Source: an uncultured Ruminiclostridium sp.
GTDB taxonomy: Bacteria; Bacillota; Clostridia; Oscillospirales; Ruminococcaceae
Direction: 5' to 3'
Assembly: GCA_905235805.1 (NCBI GenBank)
Contig: CAJOMV010000055.1
Coordinates: 1 to 47,643, forward strand
Length of the DNA stretch: 47,643 nt
A program made the translations under genes and the position numbers. Position 1 is the stretch's first letter; each line of letters opens with the position of its first letter. Below the pieces are notes generated by a model. The model worked only from the letters and a program-made list of their open reading frames with translations. It made no database searches and was not told where the DNA came from. This document shows positions 39,920 to 47,643 of this stretch, piece after piece.

Positions 39920-42919
39920 ATGGCAAGAAAGGATAATGTAACGCGCCACCTGACGAGCGCGTTTATAATTATAATTTCGGCGGCAGTGGTGATATGGCTG
40001 CGGTCGGGCACCGAGATATCGAATATGTTCATGCGCCTTACGGTAAGCGGCATAACGTATTCCACGACGGATTTCTTCGTGATAATTGCGGCGGGACTGT
40101 GCGGTTACCGCTACGGAAGCCTGATTTTCCTTGGCACCGTGGTCGCGCAGCTGATACAGGGCGGCGGGCAGATAAACAGTCTATTCTCAATACTGACCTA
40201 CCTGCTGATAGCGCTGATATCGGGTGTATTTGCCGAAAAGCGCTGGTACAAGAAGCTCTGGAAAACGCTGATAGTATTCCTTGATTTTGTGATACTTCTC
40301 GGCGGCTCATGGTACATCATGTTTGCCCAGATGAACAGCGGACAGACCTTTTACAGCAATATGTCGCTCCCGATGCTGTGCATCAGCGCGATGCCGGAGT
40401 CATTTGTCGCCGTGGCAGTGCTTTTCGTGTTTTTCAGATTCGTACCCGACAATATAAAGCAGAAGGTCGGTATAGCCTACCTGTACACCGAGGAATACGA
40501 GCAGTCTGCCGAATATATCAACAGCAAGCACTCCGTACTGATGAAGCAGGTCACTGTGATGACCATGGCGGAAGCGGTATTGCTCGGCGTGTTCGCTATC
40601 GTGATATCGAACGCGCAGATAAGCGCGCTGACGGATAATCAGCGGTATATGATGCGCTACCGTGATGACAGCACGGCAGATACATCGGAAGATACTGCGG
40701 CTGACACGGAGAGCACGGAAGAGAGCGATGCCGAGGAATTTGAATTTCTCACGGACATAACGGAGGATCAGCTCGAGCAGCTTTCGGAGCACCTCGCGCC
40801 GGATACCCGCTATATGCTGATAATGAGCCTCCAGCTCGGACTGTATGTGATAAGCATAGCTATACCGATAGGAATGTTCTTCAACGACCTTATGGTGCGC
40901 AGGGTAGTCCTGCCCATAAAGACGCTCTCCGATGAGATGAACAGCTACTTCTCCGCCGATGATGAGGAACGGCAGCGGATAGCGGAGCGCTTCGGGAGCT
41001 TCCGGCTCACCGGAAAGTATAATGAGATAGGCGAGCTCCGGCAGTCCATGCAGCGCATGATATCGGATATGTCGGACTACATCGAGGCGGTAAAGAAGGA
41101 GCACGCCGAGCTTGAGGTCGCGGAGGCGAGAAGCGAGGCAAAGTCCGAGTTCCTGTCGAATATGTCCCACGAGATACGCACTCCGATAAACGCAGTGCTC
41201 GGAATGAATGAGATGATACTGCGCGAGAGCAGCGAGGAGAACGTGATAGAGTACGCTGAAAATATCCGCAACGCGGGCAGCACCCTCCTCGGGCTTGTGA
41301 ATGACATACTTGATTTCTCGAAGATAGAAGCGGGGAAAATGGATATAATCCCCGTGGATTATGATCTCGCCTCAATGCTCAACGACCTTGTCACGATGAT
41401 ACAGACCCGTGCCGACGCGAAGGGGCTGGAGCTTATCGTGAAGGTCGACCGTGAGATACCCGATTATCTTCACGGCGACGAGATAAGGATAAAGCAGGTC
41501 GCGACGAATATACTGACCAACGCGGTGAAGTACACAGAAAAAGGCTCCGTCACCATAGATGTCGGCTATGAAAAGACCGACAGGGAGAATGTGATAGGAC
41601 TGCGGTTCACGATAGCCGATACCGGCATCGGGATAAAGCCGGAGGACATGGACAAGCTGTTCACCGCTTTTGAGCGTATTGAGGAAGAGCGCAACCGCAC
41701 CATAGAGGGTACGGGGCTCGGAATGAACATCACCCGCCGGCTTCTGTCCATGATGGGCAGCAAGCTCGAGGTGCAGAGTGAGTACGGCAGGGGCTCGGTA
41801 TTCTCCTTCACGGTGGAGCAGTCTGTCACCGATCTCACACCGATAGGCGACTATGAGGAGTCCTACCGCAACACACTTGCGGGAAGAAAGCAGTACAAGG
41901 AAAAATTCACAGCTCCCGACGGCGAGATACTTGTTGTGGACGACACGAAGATGAACCTGACGGTATTCCGCAGTCTGCTGAAAAAGACGAAGCTGAAAAT
42001 AGACACCGCGGAGAGCGGCGACGAGTGCCTCAGACTGACGGCGGAGAAGAAGTACGATGTCATTTTCCTCGATTTCAGAATGCCCGGTAAGGACGGCATA
42101 GAGACGCTCAAAGAGCTCCATTCGCGCACCGGTGACCCGAACCTGAAGACCCCGGCGGTCTGCCTGACGGCGAACGCTGTCTCCGGAGCGAGGGAAACGT
42201 ATATAGCTGCGGGCTTTGACGATTATCTTACGAAGCCAATAAATCCCGACAACTTAGAGGCTGTGCTGCTGAAATACCTCCCGCCGGAGAAGATACAGAG
42301 CGCCGGTGATGGTGAGGGGCAGCCTGAGGCTGTTCCACAGCTCCCCGAGTGGCTCACTGCTGTCGGAGAGATAGATACCGCGGAGGGAGTAAAGCACTGC
42401 GGGGATACGGACGCGTATCTCGAAACCCTGTCAGTGTACGCGGAATGCGCTGCCGACAACGCGGACGAGCTTGAACGACTGTGGCGTGAGCGCGATATAC
42501 CGGGCTTTACGGTAAAGGTCCACGCCCTGAAGAGCACCTCGCGCGTGATAGGAGCCTCGGAGCTCGGAGGACGTGCGGAACGCCTTGAAAAAGCGGGCGA
42601 CTCGGGAGACATAAAGCTCCTCGAAGCGGAGACCGACGCGCTGATAGCGGATTACCGCAGTCTTGGCAGCGCTCTTGCGCCGCTCGTAAAGCAGGAGCAG
42701 GCGGACGACCTGCCGGAAATGCCGGAGGAAAAGCTTCGGGAAGCATACGCGGCGATACGGGAGCTCTCGGAGATGTTCGATTACGACAGCGTAACCTTCA
42801 TTATGGACTCCCTTTCGGAGTACAGAGTGCCGGAGGAAGAGCGCGAACGTTATGAGACGCTGAAAAAGGCGGTCTCGAAGCCGGACTGGGATATGATAAA
42901 GAACGTACTTGCGGAATAA
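39920..42919 (+). CDS. Hybrid sensor histidine kinase with receiver and HPt domains
   Basis: The 999-residue protein begins with about five membrane helices (roughly 12-175), then a second pair around 211-231 and 297-320 that flanks an acidic extracytoplasmic loop (about 232-296). A HAMP-like and coiled part leads to HisKA with SHEIRTP (phospho-His417), an ATPase domain (N-box near Asn534, ADTGIGI, GTGLGM), a receiver (phospho-Asp718 in LDFRMP, Lys772) and an HPt domain with KVHALKSTSR (His868). This is a full internal relay. The last 100 residues resemble no domain I know. The gene is in one operon with the GGDEF protein and the double-receiver regulator. Confidence 0.93.
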   Translation: MARKDNVTRHLTSAFIIIISAAVVIWLRSGTEISNMFMRLTVSGITYSTTDFFVIIAAGLCGYRYGSLIFLGTVVAQLIQGGGQINSLFSILTYLLIALISGVFAEKRWYKKLWKTLIVFLDFVILLGGSWYIMFAQMNSGQTFYSNMSLPMLCISAMPESFVAVAVLFVFFRFVPDNIKQKVGIAYLYTEEYEQSAEYINSKHSVLMKQVTVMTMAEAVLLGVFAIVISNAQISALTDNQRYMMRYRDDSTADTSEDTAADTESTEESDAEEFEFLTDITEDQLEQLSEHLAPDTRYMLIMSLQLGLYVISIAIPIGMFFNDLMVRRVVLPIKTLSDEMNSYFSADDEERQRIAERFGSFRLTGKYNEIGELRQSMQRMISDMSDYIEAVKKEHAELEVAEARSEAKSEFLSNMSHEIRTPINAVLGMNEMILRESSEENVIEYAENIRNAGSTLLGLVNDILDFSKIEAGKMDIIPVDYDLASMLNDLVTMIQTRADAKGLELIVKVDREIPDYLHGDEIRIKQVATNILTNAVKYTEKGSVTIDVGYEKTDRENVIGLRFTIADTGIGIKPEDMDKLFTAFERIEEERNRTIEGTGLGMNITRRLLSMMGSKLEVQSEYGRGSVFSFTVEQSVTDLTPIGDYEESYRNTLAGRKQYKEKFTAPDGEILVVDDTKMNLTVFRSLLKKTKLKIDTAESGDECLRLTAEKKYDVIFLDFRMPGKDGIETLKELHSRTGDPNLKTPAVCLTANAVSGARETYIAAGFDDYLTKPINPDNLEAVLLKYLPPEKIQSAGDGEGQPEAVPQLPEWLTAVGEIDTAEGVKHCGDTDAYLETLSVYAECAADNADELERLWRERDIPGFTVKVHALKSTSRVIGASELGGRAERLEKAGDSGDIKLLEAETDALIADYRSLGSALAPLVKQEQADDLPEMPEEKLREAYAAIRELSEMFDYDSVTFIMDSLSEYRVPEEERERYETLKKAVSKPDWDMIKNVLAE

Positions 42920-42944
42920 GGATAAGAGACGGAGGAACGGAAAA

Positions 42945-43727
42945 ATGGAAAAGAATGTGCTGCTGATAAGCGACGGCGGCGGATTTATGATAGAAGCCCT
43001 CGCAAACAATCTGAAAAAGATATCGGGCTTCAGCATAACGAAAGCCACACCTACGGTGGAGGACATCAAGGACAATGTTAATGAAGCGGACGTGATACTG
43101 CTTTATTCGGGTGAATTTATCCATGAAGCCGCGGCAATGCTGACATATCTCAAGGATATCTGCACGGCGAAAAACAAGATACTCTGCGTTATCGGCTATG
43201 AAAAGGAGCTCGAGGCTGTGGAGAAGGTGATACCGGATTCGCTCGTCACCCGGAAATTCCTCCGCCCGTTCGATATGAGAAAGCTTGCGGAGGAGCTGGA
43301 GGCGGCTTCAACGGCGGGGAGCTTCGCGGTATCGGACAAAGCTAAGCATATACTTATGGTCGATGACGACGGCTCATTCCTGAAAATGATGCAGTCATGG
43401 CTCGCTCCCTACTACCGTGTTACGATAGTGAATTCGGGAATGCAGGCGATAACCTTCATAGCGACGAACACTCCCGACCTTATACTGCTGGACTATGATA
43501 TGCCCATTACTCCCGGTCCGCAGGTGCTGGAGATGATAAGAAGCGAGCCCGCCTCTGCGGGTATACCGGTGATATTCCTGACCGGAAAGGCGGACAAGGA
43601 GAGCGTCGAGCGCGTAATGCGCCTGAAGCCGCAGGGTTATCTGCTGAAAACGATGATGAAGCAGGATATCCTCGACGCGGTCGATCACTTCTTTGTGACT
43701 AACGAATGGAGATCAATGCAGGGATAA
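42945..43727 (+). CDS. Response regulator with a degenerate and an intact receiver
   Basis: The 260-residue protein is built of two receiver-like domains. The N-terminal one (3-122) keeps the fold (NVLLISDGGGF, VILLYSGEF) but has Tyr/Ser where the phospho-Asp should be. The C-terminal one (135-252) is intact: Asp140/Asp141, phospho-Asp183 in LLDYDMP, Thr213 and Lys235. There is no DNA-binding output. It is the likely receiver of phosphate from the HPt of the hybrid kinase and may act by protein contacts. GGAGGAAC before the ATG at 42945 decides the start over a longer frame. A perfect hairpin terminator follows. Confidence 0.9.
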   Translation: MEKNVLLISDGGGFMIEALANNLKKISGFSITKATPTVEDIKDNVNEADVILLYSGEFIHEAAAMLTYLKDICTAKNKILCVIGYEKELEAVEKVIPDSLVTRKFLRPFDMRKLAEELEAASTAGSFAVSDKAKHILMVDDDGSFLKMMQSWLAPYYRVTIVNSGMQAITFIATNTPDLILLDYDMPITPGPQVLEMIRSEPASAGIPVIFLTGKADKESVERVMRLKPQGYLLKTMMKQDILDAVDHFFVTNEWRSMQG

Positions 43728-43732
43728 TACGA

Positions 43733-43772
43733 AAGTACCCCCGGACTGCTGAAAGTCCGGGGGTACTTCTCT
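43733..43772. terminator. Bidirectional terminator at the end of the signalling cassette
   Basis: AAGTACCCCCGGACT (43733-43747) pairs perfectly over 15 bases with 43754-43768, loop GCTGAA, followed by CTCTTAC. It lies between convergent operons. Confidence 0.88.
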
Positions 43773-43783
43773 TACTTCCGTAT

Positions 43784-43990
43784 TTATTTCTTTTTTCGCG
43801 GCAGTGTATTATCCGAATATCCGTTCAGGCGGTAGTTTTCTCTCGCCTCCGCGAGACAAAGCTTATTCGCGCCGCCCCGGAACCCGATGAATCTCTCCTG
43901 CACATCGTCCTTTTCCCAGCCGCATACGGGGCAGATATCATATTCTTCTTCCACGGCAAGCTCACCGCAGCAAGCACATCTGATCTTCAT
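43784..43990 (-). CDS. CPCC-type cysteine-rich small protein
   Basis: The 68-residue protein has four zinc-type cysteines (CACC at 5-8, CPVC at 20-23) followed by WEKDDVQ and GGANKLCLAEARENY, the order of the CPCC family of small zinc-ribbon proteins of unknown function. These are often found near toxins or mobile loci, where some may act as immunity-type proteins. That is general family lore and not shown here. It follows the toxin-like lipoprotein gene by 12 bases, so it is a candidate partner. A basic tail (PRKKK) closes it. Confidence 0.85.
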   Translation of the reverse strand: MKIRCACCGELAVEEEYDICPVCGWEKDDVQERFIGFRGGANKLCLAEARENYRLNGYSDNTLPRKKK

Positions 43991-44002
43991 ACACGACCTC
44001 CG

Positions 44003-44710
44003 TCACTGTCTTTCCCAGTATTTTATTCCCGCTGTGGGGATAAAGAATGTCCTGATGTAGCCGTCCGCCGAGAGCACAAGGAAATATCCGGTGTCCTGAT
44101 CGAAGTACATATAGTCTCCGTCATCGGAGTACTTGTGGAGCACTCTGTCGGACTTGGAGTTTATCAGATCGTTTGCCTTCTGCAGGTATTCTTTTTTTGT
44201 GATATTGCCGAATTCCGCTCCGTGCTTTTCATAATGCTCGTCATATCGCGTCTTGTTGCGGAAGGTGTACCATACCGCTTCTTCCTCATCTGCGGTATCG
44301 GGCTCGGAGGTGGTATCCTCCGAGATATCCGTATCTGCCGCTGTGGTAGTCTCCGGTATCCCCGACACGATATCCGAGACCGCTCCCGATATTGCCGAGC
44401 CTACTTCTTCGCCGATGTTATCCGCGGCGCTTCCGAGTTGCTCCTTTATCTCCTCTTCGGCACTTTTCAGATCTCCGGTAACTTCCTTCAGCGCGCTTGT
44501 GACCTCGCTGAGTCCTTCCGACAGCTCATTCATTCCCTCCGAGAGCTCAGCTATCCCCTCCGAGAGGGCGACTGAGATCTCCGCGCCCGCGGAGCTTAAC
44601 GCCGCGTCCGCTATCTGCTGCGCGGAATCCGCGATCACTGAGCAGGAGCAGAGCGAGATCACCGCGGCAAGAGCAAGCGCGAACAGCTTGATAAATGATC
44701 GTTTTTTCAT
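44003..44710 (-). CDS. Lipoprotein with a C-terminal BECR-like RNase toxin domain
   Basis: The 235-residue protein has a lipoprotein signal peptide (KKR, hydrophobic core, lipobox LCSC, Cys23), a helical region with heptad-like repeats (about 30-115), a Thr/Asp/Glu-rich linker (120-145) and a C-terminal domain of about 90 residues. That domain (HYEKHGAEFG at 159-168, ITKKEYLQKAN, DGDYMYFDQDTGYFLVL, ADGYIRTFF) resembles the BECR-fold (barnase/EndoU/colicin E5-D/RelE-like) RNase domains seen in polymorphic toxins and phage proteins. Activity is inference. GGAAAGG precedes the ATG. It is 17 bases after the GH27 gene. Confidence 0.82.
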   Translation of the reverse strand: MKKRSFIKLFALALAAVISLCSCSVIADSAQQIADAALSSAGAEISVALSEGIAELSEGMNELSEGLSEVTSALKEVTGDLKSAEEEIKEQLGSAADNIGEEVGSAISGAVSDIVSGIPETTTAADTDISEDTTSEPDTADEEEAVWYTFRNKTRYDEHYEKHGAEFGNITKKEYLQKANDLINSKSDRVLHKYSDDGDYMYFDQDTGYFLVLSADGYIRTFFIPTAGIKYWERQ

Positions 44711-44727
44711 TATAATGCCTTTCCGGG

Positions 44728-46002
44728 TCAGTTATTATTCACGAGCTTGAAGACCTTGGCGCCGTGAGGCGCAAGACGAACGCTAATCTTTCCGTTCACG
44801 GGAGCCTTGTTGCCGCTCCACAGCTCTGTGCAGGACTGACCGTCATGTATCTCAAGGTCGCGCAGGCTTATCTCGATCTTGCTGTCAGCCTCTCCGACAT
44901 TGAATATCGCAGCGTAAATGCCTCCGTCAATGCTGTCGGCTTTCCAGAGTATATGCTCGACTCCGCCGATCTCTCTTCTCCATACCTGGTGAGAGTTGCG
45001 GGCGTTGCGGTGCATAGCGAGTATCTTGGAGTTCGTGAGCAGCTTGAGTGTGAAGTCGTCGCACTTTGTCAGGTCACCGCCGATGAACAGGGGAGAGCGG
45101 AAAATACACCACAGGGTGAGCATGGTCTTCTGTTCTTCTTCGGTGAATTCCGTCTTGTTGTCGAAGCCGTAGTCCTGTCTGATCGCGCCTATCGGCAGCA
45201 TATCAGCGTCCGGCCAGTGACCGGCGCCGGTATGGGTACACCATTTTTCACAGCGCTCGAACATATTGTACAGCAGCTCCCACTTATCCCAGAAATCATC
45301 TGTGATACGCCACATATTGGATATCTGCTTGAACAGCTCTGCCTTCTCGAGGGGAGCGGGTCCGGGTGAGAGGCTCAGCACCATATCCCTGTCGCAGTCG
45401 TCGAGCGCCTTGCTGAGCATGATGAGCTCCTTTTCCGCGTGCGGGAATTCTCTCGCGATGTCGTCGCACTTGACGAAATCAACTCCCCATTCGTTATAGA
45501 GCCTGAAAATGCTGTCGTAGTATTCCTTAGCCCCCTCCTTGTCGGGGTCAACGCCGTACATATCGGTGTTCCACTGACAGATGCTGTCGGTCTTTGCGAT
45601 CATGCGGGCAGTCTTGTCGCTGTTGAGCAGAGTGGTGTTGCGGTGCACAGCCTGTCTCGGGATACCGCGCATGATATGTATGCCGAATTTCAGTCCGAGG
45701 GAGTGGATATAGTCGGCAAGCGGCGCGAAGCCGAGACCGCCCTCCGACGACGGGAACCTGTTCTCGGCGGGAATGAGCCTCGAATGTCCGTCCATTGCGA
45801 GCTCTGAAAAGGGGTGGTATTCGTGGTTTTCCGCAGTGGGCTCATACCACTGTATATCGACCACGACATACTCCCAGCCGTACTGCTTCAGGTTCTTCGC
45901 GATGAACTCGGCGTTCTTCTTGACGGTGTACTCCGAGACAGCGGCTCCCCAGCAGTCCCAGCTGTTCCAGCCCATGGGGGCTGTTTTGGTGAAATTGAGC
46001 AT
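44728..46002 (-). CDS. Glycoside hydrolase family 27 (alpha-galactosidase-like)
   Basis: The 424-residue protein has the GH27 start PMGWNSWDCW (9-18), the nucleophile Asp180 in VKCDD, and the acid/base Asp235 or 236 in WRITDD, then a C-terminal beta domain. It should remove terminal alpha-galactose; beta-L-arabinopyranose is a known alternative in the family and is plausible beside a GH43 enzyme. No signal peptide is present, so it acts on imported oligosaccharides in the cytoplasm. GGAGG lies before the ATG. It is 30 bases from the GH43 gene upstream. Confidence 0.9.
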   Translation of the reverse strand: MLNFTKTAPMGWNSWDCWGAAVSEYTVKKNAEFIAKNLKQYGWEYVVVDIQWYEPTAENHEYHPFSELAMDGHSRLIPAENRFPSSEGGLGFAPLADYIHSLGLKFGIHIMRGIPRQAVHRNTTLLNSDKTARMIAKTDSICQWNTDMYGVDPDKEGAKEYYDSIFRLYNEWGVDFVKCDDIAREFPHAEKELIMLSKALDDCDRDMVLSLSPGPAPLEKAELFKQISNMWRITDDFWDKWELLYNMFERCEKWCTHTGAGHWPDADMLPIGAIRQDYGFDNKTEFTEEEQKTMLTLWCIFRSPLFIGGDLTKCDDFTLKLLTNSKILAMHRNARNSHQVWRREIGGVEHILWKADSIDGGIYAAIFNVGEADSKIEISLRDLEIHDGQSCTELWSGNKAPVNGKISVRLAPHGAKVFKLVNNN

Positions 46003-46032
46003 TTTGCGTTTCCTCCTGTCTGTATAAGATCG

Positions 46033-47535
46033 TTACTGATAGTTTATTTCGAGATCGCTGAAGGTGGCGGTAATGCCTCCCACAGCGTAAAGTCCGATGA
46101 CCGTGCCGGTAAAGCCTCCGCAGACCTCGGAGGAGAGGTATTTTGACGAGCCGTGACCGAATTCATGACCGTCGGCAATGAAAGTATATCCGAAATTATC
46201 GGCTTTTATAGCAATATCAATGGAATTGCGGAGCGGCAGCCGTATTGCAGACTGTTCATGTTTTATTCCGCCTATATTAAGCATCAGCGCCGCATAGTAC
46301 CCGACGACATCGTGTTTTATGCAGATATCGTAATGTTCGTTTTCGTCATGGTACAGGGTAATACCCGCTTCGGGTTCAGTCTCATCGGGGTCGCCTGTGG
46401 GTTCTCCGACACTGCGGGCGGCTATCTTTGCTTTAAGCTCAAAGCGAAAGTCCTTCTGATGTGTGCAGATAAAAGTCGGGGAATCGGTATCGTTCAGGGT
46501 GATATCGGTGCCTTTGAGGGTTATGCTGTCCTTGTTGAAGCTGTAGTTCTCGGGGTGGGGCTTGCGCAGGTACTGCCAGTCAACATTCCAGAGCATATTT
46601 TCGAAGGTATATGAACGTTTTTCATTCTGAGTAAAGCTTCCGTTTATTTCGTATTCCTCATCGCAGGTGCCGTCGTTCCCGGCGGTGAACCAGCCGTCCT
46701 TTCCGAATTGGACGGGGATAAGGAAGGTCTCTCTCCCGAGGTGATGAAACGGCATCCATTCGTGCATTTGTCTGAACCCGAGGCACAGGATATGCCAATC
46801 CCCGTTCTTATCCTGTATCAGGTCGCCGTGACCGATACCCTGAATGATATACGGAGCCTTGTTGCGGTTAGTGAGCACGGGATTGTCGGGGCAGCTCTCA
46901 AACGTGCTCCACGGGCTGTCGGCTCTCGCGCAGGTTATCATGTGTCCGTACTCTGTGCCGCCCTCGGCAGCCATGAGGTAGTAGCAGCCGTTTATCCTGT
47001 ACATGTGGGGGCTTTCGAGAAACCTGCCCCCGGAGCCCTTCCAGATACATCTGCCGGGGGTGAGCTTTCTTCCTGTACATATATCTATCTCGCACTGAAC
47101 GACCCCGCTTTCCCCGAAATCGTCAGAGCCGTTGCTGATGAAGTACACTCTCCCGTCATCGAACAGCAGGGAAGGGTCTATACCGCCCTGATCTACATAT
47201 ACGGGATCTGACCATTCGCCATAGATATCATCTGTCCACACATAGAAATTCTGATGAGTGGTGTCGTTCGTTGTGACCATATAAAATCTGCCGTTGTTGA
47301 AGCGCAGAGTGGGCGCGAAAACACCGCCGGAGCTGTTCACCTTGTCGAGCATGACCTGTTCGGGGCGGGTGAGGGCAAAGCCTATCGGGGTCCAGTTGAC
47401 GAGATCCTCGCTCTCGAACAGCGGCACACCGGGGAAATACTGGAACGAGCTTGCCGCGAGGTAGTATCTCCCTCCCGCCTCACAGACCGACGGGTCGGGG
47501 TAGAACCCCTTTATGACGGGATTTTTATATATCAT
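46033..47535 (-). CDS. Glycoside hydrolase family 43 (xylosidase/arabinofuranosidase-like)
   Basis: The 500-residue protein has the five-bladed GH43 fold with the catalytic base Asp14 (YPDPSV), the pKa-tuning Asp120 (GGIDPSLL) and the acid Glu174 (LESPHMY), and a C-terminal beta-sandwich (about 320-500) of the GH43_C2 type. It probably releases xylose or arabinose from imported hemicellulose oligosaccharides. No signal peptide is seen, so it is cytoplasmic. A TTG seven codons upstream overlaps GGGAGG; the ATG at 47535 is the real start. It is first in a four-gene operon with its own promoter and candidate operator. Confidence 0.92.
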   Translation of the reverse strand: MIYKNPVIKGFYPDPSVCEAGGRYYLAASSFQYFPGVPLFESEDLVNWTPIGFALTRPEQVMLDKVNSSGGVFAPTLRFNNGRFYMVTTNDTTHQNFYVWTDDIYGEWSDPVYVDQGGIDPSLLFDDGRVYFISNGSDDFGESGVVQCEIDICTGRKLTPGRCIWKGSGGRFLESPHMYRINGCYYLMAAEGGTEYGHMITCARADSPWSTFESCPDNPVLTNRNKAPYIIQGIGHGDLIQDKNGDWHILCLGFRQMHEWMPFHHLGRETFLIPVQFGKDGWFTAGNDGTCDEEYEINGSFTQNEKRSYTFENMLWNVDWQYLRKPHPENYSFNKDSITLKGTDITLNDTDSPTFICTHQKDFRFELKAKIAARSVGEPTGDPDETEPEAGITLYHDENEHYDICIKHDVVGYYAALMLNIGGIKHEQSAIRLPLRNSIDIAIKADNFGYTFIADGHEFGHGSSKYLSSEVCGGFTGTVIGLYAVGGITATFSDLEINYQ

Positions 47536-47588
47536 AGCCGGTATACCTCCCAAGGTGTAATTTTTGTGTGTGAAATATGACGGTAAAG

Positions 47589-47618
47589 TTCATAAATTAT
47601 TATAATATCATTTATGAA
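47589..47618. promoter_or_regulatory. Perfect inverted repeat over the GH43 promoter (candidate operator)
   Basis: TTCATAAAT (47589-47597) and ATTTATGAA (47610-47618) are perfect inverses separated by 12 bases. The -10 box lies in the spacer. A sugar-responsive repressor or activator is likely; its gene is not in the window. Confidence 0.7.
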
Positions 47619-47627
47619 AATTGTCAA
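47599..47627 (-). promoter_or_regulatory. Consensus promoter of the GH43 operon
   Basis: TTGACA (47622-47627) and TATAAT (47599-47604) on the minus strand, spacing 17. The leader to the GH43 ATG is about 58 bases. Confidence 0.9.
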
Positions 47628-47643
47628 TTGTTTTTCTGCATAA

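Noticed and set aside
1-47643. CRISPR array, IS element, prophage or integrase
   Set aside because: No evenly spaced direct repeats, no transposase or integrase motifs and no phage structural genes were found.

Overview
The window looks like a chromosomal segment from a Gram-positive, anaerobic gut or rumen Clostridium-relative, most likely a Ruminococcus-like member of the Oscillospiraceae. The evidence is a PolC-type replicase, a Noc/ParB-like protein, strong AGGAGG ribosome binding sites, textbook sigma-A promoters (TTGACA-17-TATAAT), Thr-rich linkers on exported proteins, cytoplasmic GH43/GH27 glycosidases, and heavy use of the ATA isoleucine codon in otherwise fairly GC-rich genes. No ribosomal RNA, IS element, prophage or CRISPR array is visible. 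Taxonomy is inferred from this style, not from a marker search.

Layout. Positions 1-1450: the 3' end of an unknown gene, a Phd/YefM-ParE toxin-antitoxin pair on the minus strand with a consensus promoter, and a minus-strand tRNA-His(GTG). 1412-10773: a plus-strand operon with manA, a ROK glucokinase, ilvD, a degenerate CPBP membrane protein, uvrB and uvrA. 10815-18200: a second plus-strand operon with hom, then pyrH-frr-uppS-cdsA, a NUDIX hydrolase, a small unknown protein, dxr and rseP. This is the usual translation/envelope/isoprenoid cluster with hom at its head and two extra genes inside. 18287-19913: a monocistronic lipoprotein made of a tandem duplication. 19930-23474 (minus): pheA, a membrane protein with a zinc ribbon, a kinase-like domain and PASTA-like repeats that lacks the catalytic residues, and a small membrane protein with an HEYGH motif. 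23495-30371 (plus): a small conserved unknown protein, a Noc-like ParB protein, recG, an RlmL-type methyltransferase, an SPL-type radical SAM protein and an FAD oxidoreductase. 30407-34975: polC with its own consensus promoter. 34972-38633 (minus): prfB, an RlmD-type methyltransferase, an AT-rich unknown gene and an orphan hisE. 38727-43768 (plus): a signalling cassette with a GGDEF diguanylate cyclase, a 999-residue hybrid histidine kinase and a double-receiver response regulator. 43733-47643 (minus): GH43 and GH27 glycosidases, a lipoprotein with a C-terminal domain resembling BECR-fold RNase toxins, and a CPCC zinc-ribbon protein, all behind a promoter whose -10 box sits inside a perfect 9-bp inverted repeat.

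How the genes work together. Most of the window is housekeeping: nucleotide excision repair (uvrAB), recombination (recG), replication (polC), chromosome organisation (Noc), translation release and recycling (prfB, frr), rRNA/tRNA modification, UMP, isoprenoid and phospholipid synthesis, and amino-acid steps (hom, ilvD, pheA, hisE). The parts most worth following up are the pseudokinase-like surface protein, the toxin-domain lipoprotein in the glycosidase operon, the duplicated lipoprotein, the HEYGH membrane protein and the AT-rich insert before hisE. I saw no single clear-cut new multi-gene defence system; the best candidates are listed as findings with their limits.
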